A stretch of DNA of 64,000 nt from CAVVIO01 sp963748095. GTDB taxonomy: Bacteria; Bacteroidota; Bacteroidia; Bacteroidales; UBA10428. Both the position numbers and the translations under genes were made by a program. Shown piece after piece: positions 1 to 8,200 of the stretch. The stretch's first letter is position 1. Each line of letters opens with the position of its first letter. A model generated the notes under the pieces. That model was not told the DNA's origin and made no database searches. It saw only the letters and a program-made list of their open reading frames with translations. The DNA is taken from the NCBI GenBank assembly GCA_963748095.1, contig CAVVIO010000019.1:111652-175651 (forward strand), in the 5' to 3' direction.

Positions 1-118
1 TAAGATTGGCAAATCTTTGCCTGTTGGCATTACTTTCATCCAGCCAGGCATTTAGTTGTTTGATTTCCTTTCTTGACGCTTCTCCTGAAAAATACTTAAA
101 CAATAACTTTTCATCCAT
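1..118 (-). CDS. FecR-family anti-sigma factor, N-terminal fragment (runs off window)
   Basis: The reverse complement opens with ATG at 118 and reads MDEKLLFKYFSGEASRKEI..., continuing off the left edge. A short helical start with F-x-G-x-x-S/T and then a Trp (here in NAWLDE) is the usual cytoplasmic sigma-binding start of Bacteroidota FecR proteins; compare IQFFFGKTSSEEE in the complete FecR at 6831. It lies 118 bp downstream of an ECF sigma gene on the same strand, the usual sigma/anti-sigma order. Only about 39 residues are visible, so the membrane and periplasmic parts cannot be judged. The family assignment is by motif and context. Confidence 0.72.
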   Translation of the reverse strand, partial: MDEKLLFKYFSGEASRKEIKQLNAWLDESNANRQRFANL

Positions 119-236
119 ATATGTTCATTCATTAACTGTTATTAACCCCTAATAGCACATAGGACGTTTAATTACCGTCTGACCCTAAAAATTATTTTTA
201 AATTTCAGTTAAATTTTAACGGATAACACAAATTTC

Positions 237-803
237 CTATAACAAATAATCACTCAATGCCTCACGAAATAATTGAAGAGCTTTTGATATATGATATTCA
301 ACAGTCTTAATATTAATATTCATTTCTTTTGCTATTTCCTTGTTTCCAAAGAAATTTTCCCTGCTGCGATCGAATATTTCACGTGTTTTTTCAGGTAGAT
401 TTTTTCTGGTATTTTCAATGATAAACTGAATTTCATCAAGGTCTATTTCCGTGAAAGAAAAACTACCTGAAGAATGATAAAGTATTTCGGCTTCTTTCAA
501 TTTTAAACGATGCTTTTCCGCATACTTTAATGTAACTTTTTCATGCCGGAGATACTGTATGCACCGATTGTGTACGGCTCGGAAAAAATATGAAGAAAGG
601 GAAGTAATGTTATCAACGCTTTCTCTTTTCTCCCATAAATGAAGAAATAAATCCTGAACAATATCCTCAGCAGCAGCATTATCCCCAACATAACTAATAG
701 CATAAAGGAAAAGTCGCTGATAATAATTCTCAAACAGTATTTTAAATACGGCTTTATCTCCTGACCGGATCTTTTTAATAATATTTAATTCATTTTTATC
801 CAA
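237..803 (-). CDS. RNA polymerase ECF sigma factor (sigma-70 family, Bacteroidetes type)
   Basis: This 188-residue protein has the two conserved ECF regions. Sigma-2 lies at about residues 20-90, with AAAEDIVQDLFLHLW and then SYFFRAVHNRCIQYLR. Sigma-4 lies at about 125-180, with LPEKTREIFDRSRENFFGNKEIA followed by a helix-turn-helix ending in KTVEYHISKAL. It should direct RNA polymerase to a small regulon and be held inactive by the FecR protein encoded just downstream. The first codon is TTG and no ATG lies nearby; an in-frame stop a few codons upstream limits any extension. The regulated SusC/D-like genes would lie beyond the left edge. Confidence 0.88.
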   Translation of the reverse strand: MDKNELNIIKKIRSGDKAVFKILFENYYQRLFLYAISYVGDNAAAEDIVQDLFLHLWEKRESVDNITSLSSYFFRAVHNRCIQYLRHEKVTLKYAEKHRLKLKEAEILYHSSGSFSFTEIDLDEIQFIIENTRKNLPEKTREIFDRSRENFFGNKEIAKEMNINIKTVEYHISKALQLFREALSDYLL

Positions 804-1213
804 AACCTTAATTTCCTCAAGCCAACTTCTGATTTAATCGGACTAAATTATTAAGAAAATTTATCATTATACATGATAAAAAGTTTTCTTTATAGGGGTA
901 AAATGAAAATATAATCGAAATATAAAATAATAATAACATTGAACATATTGATTATAAATAATTTTCAGATCCTATGTTATATACAATCAACATTTAAATT
1001 TCCTAAAATTAATTTCAAAGAGATATACGTTGATGAACGGTGAAATGAATACCCGTAATCTTGTATGAAAGTTTAAATAATGTCGGCAAAAAAACTCTAT
1101 TATCTTATCCGACACCGGACTTTTCGGGCAAGCACTAAATAAGGATTCATTCCATAACAATCAACTTAAAAAACAATATCGCTATTTAGTATTTGAACAG
1201 CCCCATTTAAATA
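804..1213. other. Intergenic region between sigma factor and queF
   Basis: This is 410 bp of AT-rich sequence with no convincing coding frame. It should hold the promoter of the minus-strand sigma gene and the 3' end of the queuosine transcript. An A/T-only 9-bp inverted repeat (1186-1194 with 1209-1217) overlaps the queF stop codon and could be a weak terminator, but it has no GC core. Confidence 0.5.
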
Positions 1214-1684
1214 CTAACGATTATTCACTTTTTCAGGATAAAGATCGTGTTCTTCGAGTCTTTTGCGGGCTATTTGTTCGAATTGTGTTCCTGGTTTTCC
1301 GTAATTGCAATATGGATCGATGCTAATTCCACCACGGGGTAAAAATTTCCCCCATACTTCAATATACCTGGGATCCAGCAACCCGATCAGATCATTCATG
1401 ATAATATTAACACAATCTTCGTGAAATGCACCATGGTTCCTGAAACTGAACAGGTAAAGTTTCAGACTCTTACTTTCCACCATTTTCAGATGGGGTATAT
1501 AACTGATATAGATTGTTGCAAAATCGGGTTGACCAGTCACAGGGCAAAGGCTTGTAAACTCGGGACAATTGAATTTCACCCAGTAATCACGATCCGGATG
1601 TTTATTTTCAAAGGTTTCCAGTAATTTAGCATCATATTCAAAATGAATTTCAGATTCCTGACCCAGATTTTTAAAATTTTCCAT
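1214..1684 (-). CDS. queF: NADPH-dependent 7-cyano-7-deazaguanine reductase QueF
   Basis: QueF reduces the nitrile of preQ0 to the aminomethyl group of preQ1 in the cytoplasm, the last step before insertion into tRNA. The 156-residue protein is the short unimodular (YkvM-like) form. Visible hallmarks are the catalytic Cys47 in CPEFTSLCPVTGQPDF, Asp54, the QueF signature ESKSLKLY starting at Glu70, and substrate-binding His88-Glu89 in FRNHGAFHED. It is the third gene of a tight operon, 16 bp after queC, which makes its substrate. The ATG start at 1684 fits the family length. There is no sign of damage. Confidence 0.96.
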   Translation of the reverse strand: MENFKNLGQESEIHFEYDAKLLETFENKHPDRDYWVKFNCPEFTSLCPVTGQPDFATIYISYIPHLKMVESKSLKLYLFSFRNHGAFHEDCVNIIMNDLIGLLDPRYIEVWGKFLPRGGISIDPYCNYGKPGTQFEQIARKRLEEHDLYPEKVNNR

Positions 1685-1700
1685 TTCGAAATATTTTATA

Positions 1701-2366
1701 TTATTTATATTCTGTCATACCAGCCATGAATTCCTGCAGACCGGCATTGCGTAATTTACAGGCAGGGCATTTTCCACATCCGTCACCAGGTATCCCATGG
1801 TAACAGGTTACTGTATTGTTCCTTATAATTTCAAGTACTCCCAGTTCTGCTGCCAACTGCCATGTTTGTGCCTTGTTTTTCCACATGAGTGGTGTATAAA
1901 CTGCAAATTCATGATCCATTGCCAGGTTAAGGGTAGCATTTGCTGATTTAATAAATCCATAGCGGCAGTCGGGATAACCACTGTAGTCGGTCTGACTGAC
2001 ACCCATAATAAGGTTGTCCATACCGGTTTGTTTGGCTTGTATTGCAGCATAAGTCAGAAAAAGCATATTGCGTCCTTCTACAAGTGTATTTGGAGGCTGG
2101 CCGGTATTTACACTTTCTTTTACTTCTATCGAACTATCTGTTAAGGCATTTTTTGAAACAGAAGCCAGTGTACTGATTTTATGCAAATGAAAAGGTACCC
2201 CGACTTTTTTGGCAATATATTTTGCCGCTTCCAGCTCATTCTGGTGACGCTGTCCATAATCAAAAGTTACCGAGCTCACTTTTTCAAAATTCTGCATAGC
2301 CCAGAACAAACACGTGGAAGAATCCTGTCCTCCGGATAAAATAACCAGTGCATTTTTATTTATCAT
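1701..2366 (-). CDS. queC: 7-cyano-7-deazaguanine synthase QueC
   Basis: QueC converts 7-carboxy-7-deazaguanine and ammonia to preQ0 using ATP. The 221-residue protein begins with the PP-loop ATP pyrophosphatase motif LSGGQDSST near residues 10-18, followed by a Rossmann-like core with FDYGQRHQNEL. The C-terminus carries the structural zinc site: Cys188, Cys197, Cys200 and Cys203 in TVTCYHGIPGDGCGKCPAC. It sits 17 bp after the transporter gene and 16 bp before queF, so the three are almost certainly cotranscribed. No queD or queE is present, so the precursor must come from genes elsewhere or preQ0/preQ1 is salvaged through the neighbouring transporter. Confidence 0.96.
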   Translation of the reverse strand: MINKNALVILSGGQDSSTCLFWAMQNFEKVSSVTFDYGQRHQNELEAAKYIAKKVGVPFHLHKISTLASVSKNALTDSSIEVKESVNTGQPPNTLVEGRNMLFLTYAAIQAKQTGMDNLIMGVSQTDYSGYPDCRYGFIKSANATLNLAMDHEFAVYTPLMWKNKAQTWQLAAELGVLEIIRNNTVTCYHGIPGDGCGKCPACKLRNAGLQEFMAGMTEYK

Positions 2367-2383
2367 AGCAATAGAAATAAAGT

Positions 2384-3064
2384 TTACATTTCGTTGATAC
2401 GAAAAGGACTATATGAAATGCCTGTATCAAAAACATCTGTTTCTTCAAGCTGCTTGATTCGTTTAACTACCCAAGTAGTGAGTGGGAGAACGATAATTTC
2501 GTATATTGTTTTTAACAGGGCCTGGGTTACTACCATCAACAGAATATTCCGGACAGAAAAAAGGCCGGCAAAAGCAATGGTGATAAACAATAAAGAATCG
2601 GCGCTTTCTCCGAAAAGTGTGGAAACAATAGCCCGGACGGGAAAATGCCTGCCTCCTGCACGAACTTTCATCCTGCTGAGTACATAAGCATTCAGAAAAG
2701 AGCCGGCAAGATAGGCCGTTAAACTCGCCAGCACTATTCTTGGTGTAGTACCAATGATGGTTGCAAATGCCTTTTGCCCTGACCAGAAGGATGCCGCCGG
2801 TAACGCAATAGCTGTTCCGAAGAGGATTACAGCAAGAAAGTTCATCGCAAAACCCGACCAGATAATAAGCCTTGCTTTCCGGTAACCCCATACTTCGGCA
2901 ATTACATCATTCAAAATATAAGCAATGGGGAAAACAAGGACACCTGCTGGGGCTGCCCACGGCCCGATACTAATAATTTTTACAGCAAGAATATTGGCTA
3001 ATAACAGACAGGTGGTGAATAAAATACCTGCCAGCATAAATGTGAGTGATACCTGTTTCTTCAT
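2384..3064 (-). CDS. yhhQ: Queuosine precursor transporter (YhhQ/QPTR, DUF165/VUT family)
   Basis: This 226-residue protein has about six hydrophobic segments and YhhQ-family features, including PAGVLVFPIAYILNDVIAEVWGY near residues 38-60 and FGESADSLLFITIAFAG near 150-167. The family imports preQ0, preQ1 or related deazapurines across the inner membrane. It is the first gene of the que operon, which fits import followed by QueC/QueF processing. The ATG at 3064 lies four bases after a structure resembling a preQ1-I riboswitch, so expression is probably shut down when preQ1 is abundant. The C-terminal tail (after about residue 200) is cytoplasmic and not diagnostic. Confidence 0.93.
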   Translation of the reverse strand: MKKQVSLTFMLAGILFTTCLLLANILAVKIISIGPWAAPAGVLVFPIAYILNDVIAEVWGYRKARLIIWSGFAMNFLAVILFGTAIALPAASFWSGQKAFATIIGTTPRIVLASLTAYLAGSFLNAYVLSRMKVRAGGRHFPVRAIVSTLFGESADSLLFITIAFAGLFSVRNILLMVVTQALLKTIYEIIVLPLTTWVVKRIKQLEETDVFDTGISYSPFRINEM

Positions 3065-3067
3065 CTT

Positions 3068-3098
3068 CTAGTTTTTAACGTGGTTTCCTAGTACACGT
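3068..3098 (-). promoter_or_regulatory. Candidate preQ1-I riboswitch aptamer
   Basis: Read on the minus strand, ACGUG (3098-3094) pairs perfectly with CACGU (3082-3078). The 11-nt loop UACUAGGAAAC starts with U and ends with C, matching the ligand-contacting U6 and C17 of the Bacillus subtilis aptamer. The A-rich tail UAAAAACUAG can pair through CUAG with CUAG in the loop, giving the H-type pseudoknot. Stem length, loop length and tail match preQ1-I. The tail ends four bases before the transporter start codon, so a translational switch is expected. The assignment rests on structure and context, not on a covariance-model score. Confidence 0.62.
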
Positions 3099-3115
3099 GA
3101 GTTATTAATATCCGG

Positions 3116-3123
3116 CAAAAGTA
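3116..3123 (-). promoter_or_regulatory. Bacteroidetes -7 box TACTTTTG for the queuosine operon
   Basis: On the minus strand the octamer matches the TAnnTTTG consensus. Initiation about five bases downstream (near 3111) would start the transcript roughly a dozen bases before the riboswitch stem, which is where a preQ1-I aptamer normally sits. No good -33 TTG is seen at the right distance. Confidence 0.45.
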
Positions 3124-3281
3124 AACTATTTTCAGATTTTCTTATAAAATCCTCACGGATAAATTATGAAAAAAGTCCCAAAATGAATAATCGGAAACCG
3201 GATATGTTTATCAGATAACCAGATAATGAAAAGTAAAATTATCCTATTTTCTTTGCCCTTTTCAATAAAAGTGTTTCGGCT

Positions 3282-4502
3282 TCAGCTGACCACAATCCAT
3301 CCATGCTTTTTACATATTTTATCCAACTCAGCAAATAAGTTGTCAGATTGACCTTTCTGTTCAAATTCAGATATGGCTGTTAATGGAAGATCTATGTTTG
3401 TGTAAATAAGTTTTTTGCCACCCGGAATTTTGGGCAGATTCAGGGTTGTTTCGGCAACCGCGTTCAGCCCGCCGATATGTGTAATAAGTATGGAAGGATT
3501 AATATGTTCCTTTTCTGCCATCAGGATCACCTCCCGTATATCGTCCGTATTGCCTGCATTGGTTGCTGTAATATGCGTGGCATTATAATGCGCATTGAAA
3601 AAATTAAATTCAGCTTTGAAGTTCGGATCTGCTGGTCCGGCAAAAAAATTAAGGCATCCGTCGGTAGCCAGAATACTGTCGGACAGTTCAACGACAGATT
3701 TAACAGGTGTAAATACCAATACATCATCAAATCCTTTATTAGCTGTATAACTTAGCAACTCACTTTTCACATCTTCCAGTTTGCCGGTATTCAGGTATAT
3801 CAAATCCACATTGTGTTGCTCTGCATCCTCCACTGTTAAAAAGGAAGCAATACGCTCCAGTCTTCTGTCATCTATATCTGTAACAATTAACCTACCGGGT
3901 TTTCTTTCACAATGAAGGATATAATCAATAGCAGCAGTGCCCATCGGTCCGGCAGCACCCATCATAATCATGTTACCGCCTTCTTTTATACCCATTAAAT
4001 GCTCATATGAACCGAATTTTGTGTGATAATGCGCATGGAATGTGCCTGCCACACAAGAATAAGGCTCAGAAAGGGCCCCTTTAAAATAGGCATCGCCATT
4101 GTATGGAATAATACAATTATTTTCCATATATATAGCCGGGATAATTACATAGGTAGCATCACCGCCAAAATACCGGAATGAATAACCTGCTGCGTCAAGT
4201 GTATGTTCGCCCAGGGCAGGCTGCACTGTAAATCTGTCCCCTGCTGTATATTGATTTTTCCACTTAGTCCCCACTTCAATAATATCTCCGCAAAATTCGT
4301 GGCCAATGATTACCGGGTTTTCTGCAACGTTTTCCGGTACCCGTTTGTGATTTTTACCCAGATTCGAAGCCTTGTACGATGACATGCATAAACTATCAAC
4401 CATCACATGTGCCAGGATCTCATCCTCTTTAATATCCGGCAAATCAAATTCTTCCAGGCGTAAATCTTTTTCACCATACAATCTTACCGCTTTTGTTTTC
4501 AT
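3282..4502 (-). CDS. Zinc-type alcohol/polyol-phosphate dehydrogenase (MDR family, L-sorbose-1-phosphate reductase-like)
   Basis: This 406-residue medium-chain dehydrogenase has an N-terminal GroES-like catalytic domain with IIGHEFCGDIIEVG (GHE motif, about residues 65-78). It is followed by a nucleotide-binding domain with GAAGPMGTAAIDYI near 182-195. Length and layout resemble SorE/YggP proteins, which interconvert a ketose 1-phosphate and a hexitol phosphate. I infer this from overall similarity rather than from a substrate motif. It is followed 4 bp later (in the upstream direction) by a HAD phosphatase and then by an aldolase/sorbitol-phosphate-dehydrogenase remnant, which supports a role in polyol or ketose-phosphate metabolism. 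A plain sorbitol or threonine dehydrogenase activity cannot be excluded. Confidence 0.75.
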   Translation of the reverse strand: MKTKAVRLYGEKDLRLEEFDLPDIKEDEILAHVMVDSLCMSSYKASNLGKNHKRVPENVAENPVIIGHEFCGDIIEVGTKWKNQYTAGDRFTVQPALGEHTLDAAGYSFRYFGGDATYVIIPAIYMENNCIIPYNGDAYFKGALSEPYSCVAGTFHAHYHTKFGSYEHLMGIKEGGNMIMMGAAGPMGTAAIDYILHCERKPGRLIVTDIDDRRLERIASFLTVEDAEQHNVDLIYLNTGKLEDVKSELLSYTANKGFDDVLVFTPVKSVVELSDSILATDGCLNFFAGPADPNFKAEFNFFNAHYNATHITATNAGNTDDIREVILMAEKEHINPSILITHIGGLNAVAETTLNLPKIPGGKKLIYTNIDLPLTAISEFEQKGQSDNLFAELDKICKKHGWIVVS

Positions 4503-4506
4503 AAAA

Positions 4507-5172
4507 TCAATTTTTTAATGACTGGACTAATTGAATCAATTCAATCGGATTTTTAATTATATAAGTAGCTCCGGCTTCTTTTATTGATTGTATTGTTCCG
4601 TAACCCCAGGTAACCCCTATCGGTAACATACCTGCAGCAAGAGCAGTTTTCATATCGGTTTTCGAATCACCTACATATATGAATTCATCTACCTTCATTC
4701 CACATAGGCCAGCTATTTCTATCGCTGCCTGCGGATCGGGTTTTTTAGGAATCCCTTCCCGCTGACCGAAAACACTTTTAAAATTCCATTTCTGAAAATA
4801 GTAATCAGCTATTTTCAATGTAAGCAAATGTGGTTTATTGGAAAGAATTGACAACATTATCCCTTCATGTGACAAATAATCCAGCACTTCCGGAATGCCA
4901 TCATAAATCTTACTTTTTACATTCCAGTTTTTATTATATGTTTCAAGAAATTTATCCAGATAAAATCGTATTTGCTCTTCATTATGAAATTTTTCAGGCA
5001 ATGCCCTTTCAACCAATTTGTATGCTCCGTTACCAATCCATGCAATATAATTTTCTACAGGATGTGGATTTAATCCCGCCTCTACGAGATTCGTATTCAC
5101 CGCGTCGGCAATATCATCGATAGAGTTAAAAAGAGTCCCGTCCAAATCGAATATAATCCCCTTGTATTGCAT
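4507..5172 (-). CDS. HAD-superfamily hydrolase, phosphoglycolate phosphatase-like
   Basis: This is a 221-residue HAD-IA phosphatase. Motif I is FDLDGTLFNS (Asp10 nucleophile, Asp12 acid/base). Motif II is the Ser in LSILSNKP near residue 110. Motif III is the Lys around GIPKKPDP, and motif IV is YVGDSKTD near 170. The alpha-helical cap between motifs I and II is of the Gph/PGMB type. The gene sits between the dehydrogenase (gap 4 bp) and the aldolase-SDR remnant (gap 10 bp) and is probably cotranscribed with them. Its likely job is dephosphorylation of a small sugar or polyol phosphate; true phosphoglycolate phosphatase activity is a weaker guess. Confidence 0.85.
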   Translation of the reverse strand: MQYKGIIFDLDGTLFNSIDDIADAVNTNLVEAGLNPHPVENYIAWIGNGAYKLVERALPEKFHNEEQIRFYLDKFLETYNKNWNVKSKIYDGIPEVLDYLSHEGIMLSILSNKPHLLTLKIADYYFQKWNFKSVFGQREGIPKKPDPQAAIEIAGLCGMKVDEFIYVGDSKTDMKTALAAGMLPIGVTWGYGTIQSIKEAGATYIIKNPIELIQLVQSLKN

Positions 5173-5182
5173 ACTTAATATA

Positions 5183-5692
5183 TTAACTCAGCATAATTTG
5201 CCCACCCGTTACCGGAATAGCCTGGTCAGTTTCATATTGTTGATTAATTACGTAATAAATTGCTCTCATCACATCTTCCACCCGACACCCCCTTCCTGCC
5301 GGCACCTGGCTTTCGTAGTAACATTTTACATCGTCAATGGTTTTTGCCCCGGGCACTTTCCCGGTCTGAAGATACTGAACAAACAATCCTTTTTTCGGAT
5401 CTGACCACAACGGGCCCTCAAAGAAGTTTCCCGGACATATAGAATTTACTTTAATATTATAAGTCATCAATTCCAATGCAAACGACTGGGTAAGTCCAAT
5501 ACCCCCAAATTTACCTCCTGCATAGGTGAAATTTTTATTACTCCCTTTTAATCCCGATTTCGAGTTAATCTGAATAATATCGAAAAACGCAGATTTGTCT
5601 GCTCTATGCTGAAGTTTCATAATAGGTGCAACCACTTTCAAACCAAAAAATATCCGGTGTAATTAATTTTATACCCTTTCAATATCAGGTAC
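5183..5692 (-). pseudogene. Remnant of a class II aldolase/short-chain dehydrogenase fusion (C-terminal SDR part only)
   Basis: Residues from about 5641 down to 5183 match the last ~150 residues of the intact 661-residue protein at 16744 nearly throughout, with shared stretches such as CPGN, WSDPK, GKVPGAKTIDDV, YYES, PAGR and the ending PVTGGQIML. Upstream the match continues in another frame as KINYTGYFLV (5680-5640), so a one-base frameshift lies near 5640. Everything N-terminal of that (aldolase domain and Rossmann start) is gone. The remnant keeps the SDR catalytic Tyr in YAGGK (5522-5524), which the intact copy has lost. It is part of the dehydrogenase-HAD block and is probably nonfunctional. 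Confidence 0.82.
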
Positions 5693-6149
5693 TCATTCTC
5701 TTGAATAAAATGGAAATTGAAATATTTACATTTCAATAATTTGAAATGTTTTACAGGAAAATTTTCAAATATATAACTTCTGATGAACAGCACATATTCA
5801 AATTATTTAAGAAATAAAAAAAGGATTGGTATATATTAATTTGTCGGTCTCAGGTTTTTTTCATTATTTTAGTGTTTAATATCAAAACACATAAACACTA
5901 CTAAACATATGTCCTTCTTAAATAATTGTGGAGATATATAAGAGATCAGCAATTTAGATCCCCGACTGATTAGGTTTTACAGGAAGGACAACTCATATTA
6001 AGTTTTCGTTGCTAAGGTTTATTTTAATCAATGAATAAACCAGGGAAGGTTTATTCTTGCAATTCTTCGGATTTCTGTAATTTTATAATGCAGACAATCC
6101 ATACGGTTTTACAGAAATGCAGGAATAAAATCTTTTAATGCTTTAAAAG
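5693..6149. other. Intergenic region upstream of second ECF sigma gene
   Basis: These 457 bp lie between the aldolase-SDR remnant and the plus-strand sigma gene. They are AT-rich with no supported ORF. The missing 5' part of the remnant would have been here, but no homology to the intact copy can be followed beyond about 5692. The region presumably carries divergent promoters. Confidence 0.5.
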
Positions 6150-6713
6150 ATGAACTATTCTGAACAGGAACTATTTCTTAAAATAAAGCATAATGATATC
6201 AAAGCTTTTGATTCATTATTTAAAAGTTATTATGCCGGATTGCACAGATTTGCAGTTGATATACTGAAAAACAGCGAAGCAGCAGAAGAAATTGTTCAGG
6301 ATACCTTTGTAAAATTATGGTTCAAACGCTCCGAACTGGTGATCAAATCTTCTTTAAAAGCCTACATGTACAAGATGATCTATAACCGTTGCCTGAATTA
6401 CATCAGGGATCATTTTACTCCAAATAAACATATTTCATTGGAAGACATTCAACTCCGTATAGAATTATTGAATTTAAAATCGGATGATGAAATATTTGAA
6501 AAATTGCTTACCGATGAGATGGAAAAGGAATTGACTGAAGCAATTGGTAAATTGCCTTCACAATGTCGTGAAGTATTTAAGTTATGCCGTTTTGAGGGAT
6601 TCACTTATATCGAAACAGCCGATAAATTAAACATCTCTGTCAGTACAGTCAAAACCCAGGTTTCCCGGGCTATAGAAAAATTAAAACCTGTACTTGATAA
6701 ATATACTAATTAG
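6150..6713 (+). CDS. RNA polymerase ECF sigma factor controlling the adjacent sus-like genes
   Basis: This 187-residue ECF sigma factor carries region 2 near residues 20-95, with AAEEIVQDTFVKLWFKR and YMYKMIYNRCLNYI. Region 4 lies near 130-180, with LPSQCREVFKLCRFEGFTYIE and the recognition helix around SVSTVKTQVSRAIEKL. It is followed by fecR, susC and susD in the classic Bacteroidota arrangement. In that arrangement outer-membrane substrate sensing through SusC signals to FecR, which frees the sigma factor to transcribe susCD. It is distinct in sequence from the sigma factor at 237-803, so the window contains two such cell-surface signalling systems. Confidence 0.93.
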   Translation: MNYSEQELFLKIKHNDIKAFDSLFKSYYAGLHRFAVDILKNSEAAEEIVQDTFVKLWFKRSELVIKSSLKAYMYKMIYNRCLNYIRDHFTPNKHISLEDIQLRIELLNLKSDDEIFEKLLTDEMEKELTEAIGKLPSQCREVFKLCRFEGFTYIETADKLNISVSTVKTQVSRAIEKLKPVLDKYTN

Positions 6714-6830
6714 TAGATCGCTCATTATTTGCACATTATAATAATTAACGCATTTAAATATTATAATTTTTAAAATTTTGTAGTCCTAATTAAATCATTT
6801 CGTGTCATTATAGTGTAGAAAGATATTGCT

Positions 6831-8018
6831 ATGCCTCAACAAAAAAATTCAAAGTCAGTAATGGATGAACTGATAATTCAATTTTTTTTCGGAAAAACTT
6901 CTTCTGAAGAAGAAATTGCATTAAAGAATTGGATATCAGAAAATGAACAGAATGCGAAATATTTCGAAAATAAGAGGAATAACTGGATAGCCACTTCACA
7001 AATGCAGTCTCGCCCAGGGAAAAACGAGGATGAAGTACTTCATAGCATTCATGAAAGAATAATAGAAAAAGAAAACAGGTTTAAACGAAACCGTTATACA
7101 CAAAATCGGGCCAAAATTCCACAATTCGTAAAAATAGCGGCAGCAATATTAATTGTTTTTATCCTCGGAAGTGGGAGCACATTGCTCATTTATAAAAATA
7201 TTATAGAACAGAATAAAGTTACCACATGTCTTTACGAAGCTCCAAAAGGTTCGCGCGCAAAGGCTATTTTACCCGATGGAACAAATATATGGCTGAATGC
7301 AGGAAGTAAACTGATATATAAAACCGACTTCAATAAAACCAGCAGAAATGTAAAACTTATTGGAGAAGCTTATTTTCATGTAAAAACAAACCCGTCAAAA
7401 CCTTTTATAGTAGATGCAAACGGGTTGCAGGTAAAAGCGTTTGGCACTTCATTTAATGTTAAAGCTTATCCTGAGGAAAATAAAATTACAACTACTCTGG
7501 TTGAAGGAAAAGTAGAAATTGAGGGGAAAAATTATAATGATAAACTTTTCTCCATCAAGATGAATCCACGTGAAAAAGTTATTTACTATAAAGATATTAA
7601 ACAAGTTAAAAGATCAGGTTCCAGTAAAATAACCGATAATAAAAAACTAAAAAATTCAGGAATTGAAAAGATGAAATCCATTCCGAAAAGTATTGCACCG
7701 GTAGATTATGATATAAATGTAAAAACCGTACTATATACCTCCTGGAAGGATAAAAGATGGGTTGTTGAATCAGAGGAACTGGATAACCTGGCAGTAATGC
7801 TGGAAAGACGATACAACGTGAATATTTCATTCTCAAATAATGAATTAAAAAAATACCGGTTCTCCGGCACTATCGAAAATGAAACCCTCGAACAGATTTT
7901 TAACATAATGAGTCTTACAATTCCTTTATCATTTGATATTGATAAAGGAAATGTAGTCCTGAAAATTGATCCTAAATTAAAAGCAAAATATAAATCTGCT
8001 TATCAGAAAACTTTATAA
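6831..8018 (+). CDS. FecR-family anti-sigma factor
   Basis: This 395-residue protein begins with a cytoplasmic sigma-binding region (LIIQFFFGKTSSEEEIALKNW). One membrane helix follows near residues 102-122 (IAAAILIVFILGSGSTLLIY). The periplasmic FecR domain has APKGSRAKAILPDGTNIWLNAGS near 140-165 and FGTSFNVKAY near 205. A C-terminal DUF4974-like module at about 310-385 resembles the STN domain it is thought to contact on SusC. It lies 117 bp after its sigma gene and before susC. Expected function: transmit the TonB-dependent transporter signal to the sigma factor. There is an unusually Lys-rich linker at about 245-285. Confidence 0.92.
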   Translation: MPQQKNSKSVMDELIIQFFFGKTSSEEEIALKNWISENEQNAKYFENKRNNWIATSQMQSRPGKNEDEVLHSIHERIIEKENRFKRNRYTQNRAKIPQFVKIAAAILIVFILGSGSTLLIYKNIIEQNKVTTCLYEAPKGSRAKAILPDGTNIWLNAGSKLIYKTDFNKTSRNVKLIGEAYFHVKTNPSKPFIVDANGLQVKAFGTSFNVKAYPEENKITTTLVEGKVEIEGKNYNDKLFSIKMNPREKVIYYKDIKQVKRSGSSKITDNKKLKNSGIEKMKSIPKSIAPVDYDINVKTVLYTSWKDKRWVVESEELDNLAVMLERRYNVNISFSNNELKKYRFSGTIENETLEQIFNIMSLTIPLSFDIDKGNVVLKIDPKLKAKYKSAYQKTL

Positions 8019-8092
8019 CTAAATAATGAACCCAAAATGTTTAACCTAACTAAAAAATGACAACCATGATTGACCATTTCCCATAACAAAAA

Positions 8093-8121
8093 GAATTGGG
8101 ACTTAAATAAAGCCCCAATTC
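8093..8121 (+). terminator. Possible stem-loop terminator or attenuator between fecR and susC
   Basis: GAATTGGG (8093-8100) pairs with CCCAATTC (8114-8121) around a 13-nt loop, followed by a T-rich but interrupted tract (ATTATTTTCTTT). It may separate the sigma/fecR transcript from susCD. The tail is weaker than in a canonical terminator. Confidence 0.45.
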
Positions 8122-8200
8122 CGGATTATTTTCTTTAATGATATTCTACTAGGAATAGAATACCAACTAAAAAAATTATTAATCACTCAAATACAAAAAT

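Noticed and set aside
1186..1217. Terminator after queF
   Set aside because: The 9-bp stem is A/T-rich with a single G-C pair region, overlaps the stop codon and has no clean T-run directly after it.
2463..2891. 142-residue minus-strand frame inside the transporter gene
   Set aside because: It is an alternate frame of the YhhQ-type gene, whose own frame has the family motifs and hydrophobic segments.
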